NCBI GenBank assembly: GCA_004026145.2
Contig: CP034996.1
Coordinates: 11,337,282-11,401,281 of the forward strand
From: Takifugu bimaculatus
Lineage: Eukaryota; Chordata; Actinopteri; Tetraodontiformes; Tetraodontidae
Length of the DNA: 64,000 nt
Direction: 5' to 3'
How positions within the stretch are numbered: position 1 is the stretch's first letter; the number at the start of each line of letters is the position of its first letter. Positions 31,394 through 42,684 of this stretch are shown here, one piece after another. A program made the position numbers and the translations under genes. The notes under the pieces were generated by a model that was given only the letters and a program-made list of their open reading frames with translations, had not been told where the DNA came from and did not search any database.

Positions 31394-34300
31394 TGTCAAC
31401 TTAAGAATCGACAAAACCCCCGCAGAGCTGTTGGAAAACCTCGATATGTGAGCTGCGTGTCCACAAACTGAGTATAACTTAAACTTTACGGGTCGAGCAA
31501 CCATCCAAAATGATAAAGCGCCCCCCCCCCCCCCACACACACACACACAACCCTCTTTTTCTGGAAAACCCATACAAGGAGCGCCGTGCGCGCCCCGTTA
31601 TCCACATGAACCGGGAACAGTGTTTTCTTTCCGAGGTGAGGCGGTTCAGCCAAAACAGTGTTTACTTGCGCTGCGCTACATGTTTACCCCAGATTATAAC
31701 TAACGACAAGGCCTTAAAATTTACTGGCCCGGGCGGAGGTTCTCACGCAGACAACGGGGGAGCGTCGTGTTCGGAGCAGAGCGGCGGGATGTGGACAAAT
31801 AAGACGAAGGGGAAAAGAAGCAATATTTATAGATCTGCACTCGTAGATCTGCAACCGCTGGCGAGATTGATGGGGAACATTTCCGAGTGAAGGCCTCCAA
31901 CAACAACATACCTTCAAGTATGACAGATGTTTCACTTTGACAAGAGCAGCCATTGTTCCTCAATTATTCTATGACACATATGGGAAAGACTGAAGAATCA
32001 GTTCAAACGCGTCCTATCAAGACCTTGTCTCCTTTCGGCGGATTGCACGGACTGGCCCGCGGATCCTTCCATACGTTCTTGTGGTTTGGGAGAGCGCGTA
32101 CTCGTGCGAATCCCGCGTCGTCTGCATCCAATGAAAGGCGTGTCTTCATCTCTGACTCTTCAAATTGTTAGTAAGGGAAACAAGCTGTTTTCTCTTTGGT
32201 GTTAAATAAGGTGAACGCAACAGCTTGGTCTTAGCAGGTCAGAATTAGCAGGTCCGTCTCTTTTTGTTCTTTCTTCCCGTGAGGCCTAACCCCGGAGAGG
32301 ATAAAACTGGCTGTTAAACCAGAGACCTCGGCCCGATCAGAGCCATCGGGATATTTCCTGCCCGTCTGGAATTACAGTGCATTTAATCAGGCAGAGCAGT
32401 TTTGAGCCCAACTTTGTCACACGTAAAACCTTTGCATGTAACCGAGAATCCATAAATATTGCAGCCTAATCCCCACCACGGGGACCAGAGTTCAGGTATA
32501 TTCATCAAGGTCCGCGGCTGGCGGCCGGACAGGATTTCTCTTAACCCATAGATGTGAGCGGCCTCACTCCTCCACGGGGTTTATCTCCAGCACTTTAGCT
32601 AAGTCTGCTTGGGTTTTTCAAACCGGGCTCTCAGCTTCCCTCGGTTCCGTGGCCCAGGGGCTTAATCCGAGTTGACGAGAGGTTTCCTCTAAGTTAGCGA
32701 GCGCCACAGTGTTTAGCCATCAGCCCTTGCCACTGACTTTGATTAATCCTTCATGGCCCAAGGACTGAAAAGAAAAGCTGGGGGTGCAAGTGGGACCATC
32801 TGGAAACCTTCATAAACATGCCTGTCTTTCCACGCTCTCCAAAGGATTCTAGGAAAATCGTAAAAATGAAAAGAGAGGTCCCCGTTGCACAGTTCGCTCC
32901 TCTTGAGGCGCCCTCAGAAGGGTTTGCTGTGAGCGGCCCTGCCCCGCGCCTCCCAGCCACACGTTGGATCGCACGTTCAGATCCATTTTTAATTGGCCCG
33001 TCAAAGGTGAGCGGTCCTGCGAACACACGTGTCTTTAATTACCGATAAATGTTGCTAACACGCAGCGGCCCGGCCTATGGTTTCCCACCGTTGACAAGAC
33101 GGAGAAGGAGATTCAGCGCAGGGAGAAACCGCGGCGGGTCCGTCCCATCTGGACTCTGTTATGGCGTTGTGTTTGCACTCTTAAAAGTAATGTTACCAGG
33201 ATTATATGCATAAATTGTGGAGTCTATTTGGGCTTGTCCATGAGGGAGAACGTTGTAGGGAATGAGTGCACATCCGATTTACTGCGTCTCGGCTGTGAAG
33301 ATGATGCCAAAAACAACCGCGAGCTCTGTCCTCTTGGACCTAGCGAGCATGTAAATGCTAAATTAGGCCGCTTCACATACAGAACACATAGAATATTCGA
33401 ACTTTTTTTCCCCCCATTTTACTCAAAGATGCATCATGAAAATGCCCCCGCGTGTGTCAACGGTCGGCATTCCATATCTTTTAATTACATTTGTTAACAG
33501 GCATTAAAAAAAATAAATTTGGCCGTAAAAATTGGCGGGAAAAGCGATAAAGGTGTTAACTCTACGGCCTTGAGCAGACACATAAAGAGGGGGGTGTCTG
33601 TAGACGTGCCCACCCAGACGTGCTTTTCCACAACCACAGTTTTATATACCAGAGCAGAGAGGAGGAAAAAAGAAAGGGCACCCCCGCCCCCGCCCCCGCC
33701 CCCTCCACCCCCACCGCCCCTGCGCCTCACCTCCCGACTCCTGGTCGGGAATGTCTGACACGTCTCCAGTTACAGCCGAGGCCAGGACCTTTTATCTCTG
33801 CGTGTTAGCCTATATCCATATCCCGCCAATTCCGACTTCACCTTGTGGATTAGGCGCTTCCGCGCACATGCGAGTAGGAAAGTTTCCATCCATTACGAAG
33901 CTGCGGGGAGCCGGGTTTTAACCCGATAATCCGGGAGGTGCAGCGGTTGCTAAGATGCTAACGTGTGGGAGCGACAGAATGTAAAGCTGGGAATACATTT
34001 CGAGCGTGATGACGTGCGGAGGAGGCGCCGCGCGTAAACATTTGCTTTTATATTTGCAGGAGGTTTCGCCTCGTTGGTTCAATCCGAGCCGTCTTCGCAT
34101 GCACAATGACAACATCTCCGTGTTTTGACACGAGCTCAAGTCCAGACAAATGTGACGGCGATGAAAGGAGGGGGGGGGATTTCTAAAGGTTGGTGAAAAA
34201 AATATCAAATTATGCAGAGGAGGGTGGAGAAATTTGGGGGGTTGACAGGATCTGGAGTTGGAAAATACCTCAGCCTGCCAAAGCCAACAGAAAACAAGCA

Positions 34301-37300
34301 TGCAGGTTCCACGGAGAGAGCGCCGGCACGCCCAGCCGGTGGCAACATCTCGCATCCCAGCAGCTCAAAGGGAGACGTCGGGTCAAACCCCCCCAGGAGG
34401 AATTCATTTGATATTTACTGTTGGAGGCTAAAGGCCCATTGTGAAGGGGAGCGCACGTTAAGCACTCTCAAAAGAAACTGATCCACAATTCAAACAGCTT
34501 CAGTACGAAACAGGAATGTTTAGAAATGAACAAAATGGATCCTGCCAGGAACATTCATCTACCACCCACTCTCCGCGAGGCTGCCACCGCCACAACCAGT
34601 GTGTCTTCTTTTATATTCTTGTCTCACATTACCATTTTTCCCCTCACATAGCTGATGTGCCTGGTCTTGCCTGCCTCAATCATCTCAGCGCTGGAGTGAA
34701 ATCAAAGAGCGGCCCAGCGTGTGCGCGCCGTTGCGCAACAGCTGCTCGTGTGCTGCGGAGGGGAGCGCAGGGCATTCGGGGGCGGGGGGGCGGCGAGGGG
34801 GCGCGCCAGCGGCTGCTAGCCTGGCCGCTGGTGGGCACCAGAATGTGCGCAGCTGGCAGCACAGCGACAAATGGTGTTCCTCCTGTGGAGCGGCTCCAGA
34901 CACGGCCGAGCCCCACTCGGGTTCGGCGTGGCATCCCGAGGATGTCTGTCAACCCCCCCCCCCCCCCCCCCCCCCCCCCCACCTGGAATTAAGGTTTACT
35001 TTAAATCAGAAATCATCTGACAAGCAGCAACCCGGAGTTTAACATGTCACATCAACAAGTGAAGGAAAAGCCCCTAAATTCTTATCTGAAAAACTCTAAA
35101 ATTAGCAATAGCTTCTCTGTCCCGGCTGGGATGGCCCCCTCCCAAAATGGCCCACTTTGGTTAGAGATGCGTCTGGCCTAATTAAAGCCAGCGGGAATCT
35201 TCCAGTCTCAATCAGTTCTCATATTCTAACGAGACAACAAAATGCTCGTCCACAAACAATAAACTTCATCTTAATTGCTGCCGACCGACTCTCCTTTCAA
35301 TCTATGGCCGTGGGGGGGGGGGGGGGGGGGGTCCCTGGAAAGGTCACCAGATGCGATATAACACACATTACGGCTTTTAATGAGGGTTTAAAGTGCGAGG
35401 CTGTGACGGTTTGGCTGCAGTTCATCAGCAGGCGAGGATGCGGGGGGGTGGGGGGAGTGAGGGGGAGTGGGGGGGGGGGTACACACGTTTAGGCAGCATC
35501 TTCCCACAAAAATGACGCGAGCTGCAGGAACCAGGAACCTTCATCCTCAACAGCTGGTCTCTGTGAAGACGCTCGGCCTCTACAGATGTATATCCCATCT
35601 CCATATTTGGCCCTGGTGTTAGCAGCTACAGTAGTGGCCAGCTGCTCGCCCCCACCCCACCCCCCCCCGCCCCCCCGATACGCCAGCGAGCACACAATGC
35701 GGCCGGGTGTGCGTGCCAAGCGCTGTTCACACAACACCCACATTTGCCGGAAGTCTTCCCAAAGCGGGCTGGGCCGTGAGCTCACCCCCGGAGCTGACGC
35801 TAATCCGCTACCTGCCGCTCCGAAAAAGGACTCCCCAGGAAGTCTCGCTCACCCGTGATGTCACGGCGCCACGAATGCGGTCGCCAGAATCACCAACAAA
35901 AGAGAAAAGACGGACGGAGTAATGGGAGGTTTAGGGTGAGGGACAGCTGTGACAACCAAACTATAGCGCTCCGCCGCGGCGCTCTAGGCTGGAATGGTAA
36001 GTATACGTTTCCAACGGCGACGGTGGCGGGGGCTCTCATCCCTGAAGGGGGGGGGGGGGCGGCGATCCCTTTTGATGTGAGCGAACAATAGTTCAATAGC
36101 CCTCAAATTAGCACATCCTGGACGCAAAGGAGGGTTTTAAAGACATTAGCGAAGGGATCCGGGACGTCGGAGTCAGGGGGGGCCGCCCTCAGGCAGAGAC
36201 CACCGGGACAGCTGGGAGGGGGCCTGAAAGGGAATCTTTTATTACGCCGTTAAATTGAAACCGCAGATAAGTCGGAGTCCCGGCCTGGAGAGGAGCTAAC
36301 AAAGCCCCGCACACAGCGAAACCTGGTGTCACCTCCTGCTCACATCACTCAGCTCCTCCAGTGGAACAGCTGCTTCCTTCCACACACATAGCAATATGCT
36401 AGCTCATTCACGCCGAGGGCTTAACTGTCCCGCGCACACTGGATATCTGGCCGTCGAGAAAATGCTAGCTTTCTCTTTTCCGACGGAGGGTGCCCACTTA
36501 TCGCCGCCGGGCGGCCGGATTACAGCGGCTCAGGGGAGTCCGGGGAAGATAATGGCCGCTCGGGAAATTGTTTCTTGCAGGTTTTATTAAATTTACGGGG
36601 ATTTCTTTCTTTTTTTGGGGCTCAGCCATGATCCGACTCAACAGCTGCCTCTCCCCCGACACATTAGCACATACGTCAAAGCTAACGATTCAGCCGAGGA
36701 GTCGCTTCCTTATATCCGCGGATCCGACCCGTGCGCGGGCTTTGTCCCCGTGTGCGTGAGGCCGGACTCAAAAGGAAGGGAAAAAAAAAAAAAGTTTGCT
36801 TTAGCTTAGACGGTGCCGACGCTCCAAACAATCCGCTCGCACAAGACGCAGCCCAGCTGGGACGGACACACACCCGCCATGTTTTTAATCCACTGCTTCC
36901 TCCCACGCAGGACTTTATGTTACAGGAACCTTTGAATATATTATCCATCAGAAACGTAGCGTAAATACGGCTGCGCGCCACATGTGGCCTTTGCGTTGGA
37001 GTCACAGTGTCGTTTTATACTCTGTCTGAAATAAAGTGTAAATGCTCATATGGACGCGAGCGTCTGTGAGCTTGTCTAAAATAAATCCACTGGATACGTT
37101 ATAATCGTAGAGCCTAACGGATCTGCCACTTCCTCTCGGAGATAAAACACTTAACATGAAGCAGACGCGAGCCCACGGTGATGCGATAATAGTGCCAGAG
37201 GGGTTTGTAGGATTAGGGACGACGTGGAGCGGCACAAACAGCGCTAGGCTCAAGTGTGTGCGTCCCGCTAGCCGCGCTAACGCGCTAACAGCCCCGTTAG

Positions 37301-40192
37301 CGCAGCTGAGCCCCTTTAAAACTCCCAAACTCACACTTTTACACACCCAAATATGCTGTCAAATATTTGGGTGGTGCTCAAATGTCCCTTTTTTTCACCG
37401 TCGCGTGGTTTCTGACCTCGGAGCCGCTCCATTTGTGTCGCCGCCGTGAGTCCTCGTCAGTTTAAGAGACGAGAGACTGGGCGCTAACGCGGCTGGGCCG
37501 AAGCTCGGCGGGGGGGGGGGGTCAAGGACAAAGTGTCCGTTAAAAGGCTGCATGTGTGTTTTACAGTCACATGGTCTGGACAAGGTCCAAGCCCCGCCCC
37601 CAGGCTCCCCCGGACGGGCGGCGTAACGTCATCGAGCGACGTGGCGGAAGGTGAAATCCTTCCTTTCATCGTTCCGCTGACTCATCAATGACTCCCAAAG
37701 TTTTCCTAAACTCAGAACCACCGGGCGCGGACCGCGAATACTCACAGCCGTAAACAAAAACAAATGGCGGTGTGGGCGACGCGTCGGCCGACGTCAGCGC
37801 GGGGCCGGAAAAAACAGGGCCGACGGTAACGACCCGCAGATGTTCCGAGGCAAGAGGAGACGTCCAAGCAGCCGCTAACAGCCCAGATGGGATGTGACAG
37901 TGCGGATTCCCTGAATTTAAAACAGTCGGGGAATCGTGAGGATGGTTTTGACCTTTGACCTCCAGAGCTCTTTAGAAAAAAAAAAACCCTCCTTAATTTA
38001 TGTGGCTTTTATTTTCCCGTGCATGCATCGTATTAGGCGGTTCCTCCTGGAAAGGACCAACTCAAATCAGGCCCGACAGGGCGTTTTGAATACAATAGGC
38101 AGCGATGACAAACGCGCTCCGATGTTTTGGGTCCAGAACCGCAGCCCGGAATAAATTCCGTGCGATGATGTGAAAACTGTGACCTGTGCTAAAAAGTCGT
38201 TCCTTTGTGTTGGTTTCTGCACCAGAATAAAGCAGCCGCAGCCCGGCCTGACCCGAGCCCGGAGCGTCCGTGGAGACCTCAGCGCTGAAGACGCCTCCCA
38301 GAGGCCACGAGGAAGCATGACCTGGTCCACAGGAGGGTAAGGAGCCCACGGCCGGGAGAGGTGGAGACCCCCGACCCCAGACGCTGCTGCTAATGCTGCT
38401 GCTAATGCTGCTGCTGCTGCTAATGCTGCTAATGCTGCTGCTACTAATGATGCTGCTGCTGCTCTGTTGCTGCTGCTAATGCTGCTGCTGCTGCTGCTGC
38501 TACTAATGCTGCTCTGCTGCTGCTGACACACTCCTGCATGCAGATGCTGTGCAGTCACACGTAGCCACGAGCCGCCTGCCTGAGTTTGTGTCCTCAGAAC
38601 AAATGTTGTTTCCCTCCTGCAGTGACACAGAGGCGTAGGTGGAGCGAGGGAAGTTGTTGTTTACCCACTTCAAAGCAGCACTTACTGAAATGTTTTACTT
38701 GCAGAGGACAGACTCGAACACTTACTGGAAGAGAAAAAGCGTGTTTTTCCTCCTTTTTATGTCCGTGTTTATTTGTCTTATGGTCCCTCGAACATTTAAC
38801 ATAAGCTTTAAAACAAGGAAGTTGTGGCTTTCTGTTCCAACTCTGAGAGGTTCCTGAGTCATTAGCAGAGTCAACGTTAGCAGAGTCAACGTTAGCAGAG
38901 ACAACGTTAGCAGAGTCAACGTTACAGAGTCAACGTTAGCAGAGTCAACGTTAGCAGAGACAACGTTAGCAGAGTCAACGTTACAGAGTCAACGTTACAG
39001 AGACAACGTTACAGAGACAACGTTAGCAGAGACAACGTTAGCAGAGTCAACGTTAGCAGAGTCAACGTTAGCAGAGTCAACGTTACAGAGTCCACATTAC
39101 AGAGTCCATGTTAGCAGAGTCATTGTTAGCAGAGTCCACGTTAGCAGAGTCAACAACAGTCCTCAGCAGGCTTCGTGACCCCGACTGGGATATTAGGCCT
39201 GATTATGAGGTCGTACACGACTCGGAACTCGGCTTCAGTCATGGAAGCTGACTGATTGGCATCACATCCGCTCTGTAAACGTGTCGCAGCAAACACGTCG
39301 GTTTCTCGCGTTCGAATGCAAAATGTTCCGATTTTGGAGAATGTGCCCGGCTGCCCTGAAGGACACGGATGGAACAAATGGAGCTAAATGAAGCCCGGCT
39401 GCCCTCATGGAAGGAACCACCCAATCCCTCCGTCCATGCGTCGCCCTGTTTGTCCTCTGATGTTAGCGAAGGGATCAGAGACGGGGTTCCGCCCCAGAAC
39501 GGAGAGCAGAACCACGCAAAGGTGAGCGGACATGTGTGCACGTGCGTGCGCCAGTGTGCATAGGTGTGTGTGTGGGCCCGTGCGTGCACGTGTGTTGCCG
39601 GTGGGCCCCAGCAGGACCGCTGAGGTTGGAACCATCACATGTTCAGCTGTGATTCCCATCAACACATTCCTGGACGCTCACACACTCTCTCAGCGGAGCC
39701 GTGCGCCCCCCCCCCCACCCCCCGCCCCCCCCGAGGAGGTGACCTGCAGCCTGGAGGATGAAGGGAGGCCGTCATCTGGAGCCACGTGGAGCCCAGCGAC
39801 CGCTGGCGAGCGTTGGCGGGCGCCACCGCTCCACGCCGGCCCCGTGGGAGGGGGGGGTGATATACTACCCCGTCCCAGAGAGGGCCAGCGGGTCCGACCA
39901 CGCCAGACTGATTACGGGGTAGAGGTCAGACCAAATGGACAACAAATGGTCCCTGGCCTTTCACGCTGGGGGGGGGGCACTGCTGATGGAGGGGGGGGGG
40001 GCTGCTGATGGAGGGGGGGGGCACTGCTGATGGAGGGGGGGGGCAGTCGTTGAACTCATATATAATGTTTCATCCTTGGAGCAACAAACAGTTCTGCGGA
40101 ACTTCCGACCATCTGTGGGAAAATAATCATGCAGTACCTGCAGTCGCTCAGCTGACAGCGCGACCCCCCCCCCCTCCCCCCCCCTCCCCCCA

Positions 40193-40233
<41 letters not shown>

Positions 40234-41271
40234 CCCTGTGCAGGTCAAATCATTCGCTCTCATTGACAGCCTGCATGACTGGCATGAAGCCCGGGTGTGC
40301 TGTGTGTTTTATAATGCATGACGGGGGGGGGTTGAGATTAGACTCAGCCTTGAACACGTTAGTTATTTTACCCCCCCCCCATCCCCCCCCCATCCCTGCC
40401 CAAGGCAATCTGGACACTGTGGTCTACAAGGGTGTCACATTTTCCTTGCTGCACAAATATTGATGCTAAGGTTTGGCTGGTCTGAATAATGAGCGGCTCT
40501 TCCATGGGGGGGGGGGGGGGTCAATAATGCAGCGTGATATATTGTTTGGTTCATACAGCAGCAGGAAGCGGTTCTTCCATCCCTCACGCTCCCTCGCAGT
40601 GGATGACTGAACCAATCACTGTTCTTGTAGCACAACTTGTATTTAACAGCTCCTGGGGGGTGGGGGGGGAGGGGGGGAGGGGGGGGGGGTCTGTCAGGTG
40701 CCACTGAGTAATTGATGCTGTGCGTATTAATCTTGTGAACGAGGCGGGAACAAACAAAGGAATAAAGGAGGGAGCGTCACAGGCTGCACCCTCTCCGCTC
40801 CGGAGCTGCGGTGGCCTGCGTTCGCCATGCGGTGGAGCTGAGCGCCGGGTTTCAGCACGTCCGCCTTCGCCAGAACATCCGGCAGACACGTGTGTGTGTG
40901 TGTGTGTGGGGGGGGGCAGAGGCGACCACGTGCTCCACGTTCCCTCACTTCCTCCATGCGCGGTGGTCGATTCTAATCGCCGGATTTCCTCCTCTCGGCG
41001 CGTGGTCGTGCCACCACGCTCTGCTGCGGGATGATTCCCACTCAGGGATAATTCCCACTCAGGGATGATTCCCACTCAGGGATGAGGCGCCGGAGCAACG
41101 CGGTGATCTCCCACCTTCCTCCTCTTTGTGCCGCCATCTCTTCTGGCTGTAGCTAGTTTCTATGCTTGCCTGCTGCCCCTCGTTTCTTTTATTCATGCTT
41201 TCTTCTCTCACATCTACATGCCCCCCCCCCCCCTCTGCTCACACTCCCTGGAAAGCACACACACACACACA

Positions 41272-41309
<38 letters not shown>

Positions 41310-42615
41310 TACTGCAGCAGGCATCTCCCTCCGACACAACAGCCGGTTCTCCTCCGACCCCAGGAGCTCCCAAAGCAGGTTGAGCTCGTATCATCTCGGA
41401 AAACGATCCCATTCCTGGCGGCCGATTCCTTCCCCACCCCGGATTCGCCCCATCTCCCCTGAAGCATGACAGGCGAGCCCAGTCAGAGGTTTCACGATGG
41501 TGGCACCTGATGGGACGTACAGTGATTCCAGTGTTGGAGCATCCAGCAGAGATTCACAGACGTGTCGGGGATCACGTGGGGGGGGGGGGGGTCCCAGGAC
41601 ACAGGAGCGTGGGCCAGAGCCGATGAAATATGCACAGAACATAGATTCCAACTGGAAGCGCCCATTAAAATTTAAACATGGTGGCCCATAAGTGAAGAGT
41701 GCTGCCATCTCTGCAGCCACGGCCCCTCTGCTGCGGGGGGGGGGCTGTCATCTAGATATTATTGGATGCGTGTCATTACAGGCGTTTGTGCCTGTTGTGT
41801 TCATGTTCTCCGGTTCTTTCCGACCCTTGAGGTAACAATAATTCCAGAGCTTTTTTCTCTACAGGCTGGAACAGGAAGACGTGGCGGAGGACAGCTGAGC
41901 GCCGCTGAGCGTCAGTTCTGGAGCGCGACGGGCCCGTTCTCCGTGGAGCGGGCTCCCTCTCCGCCCCCAGCCGGGCCTCTGTGGGACCTGCCTGCTGCCG
42001 AGGTCGGGGGAATCGGTGAGGCGGGAACAACCAGGCAGCAACGCTGTTTCCAACTGCCGCCTGAACCCTCGTCAGCTGAACGGATCGGGCCTTTTCCGCT
42101 CGCTAGAGGGGTTTTAACTTGATCTCCTTTAGGTATTTCTTCATTCCCCACACCAGAGAAAGCATGTTTGCATTGTTTGTGTCGCCGTGGACGGATTTAA
42201 ATGGACAGTTTTTGATAAAATGGAGCAAACTCCCAACTGGATTTCATCCTCCCAGACTTGGACGGTTTGATGTCACAAAGTGGGACGGATGCTGAACTCA
42301 AACGTCACTTTTTGGCTCGTTCAGTCGTACCCAACCACCGTTTTCTGTCCTGCTCGGGTTCCAGCTCCACGCGGCCCGACGGCGCCGATAGCATCAAGCT
42401 CGGGGAGATGGCGGGAAGGATATCTGAACGTCTTCTTCCCTTTCTTTTTGAAAACTGTCTCCATCCACTCAGACAACAAGCGGCCCACAGCCGCCACACA
42501 CTCGCCCGCTCCGCTCGGAACCGACACAAACTCACCGCCCGAGCAAATGGGAGCAGCTGCTAGCAAAGCTCTTTCATCTGCTACAGTACTTGGCAAAAAA
42601 AAAAAAAGGCCTCAG

Positions 42616-42684
<69 letters not shown>

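Noticed and set aside
37282..37303. 8-bp perfect stem-loop GCGCTAAC / GTTAGCGC
   Set aside because: Short stem within GCTAAC-rich sequence that recurs across the window; no promoter, T run or RNA-gene context.
38067..38558. 163-codon - frame rich in Ser, Ala and Gln
   Set aside because: Produced by the GCT/AAT trinucleotide tract.
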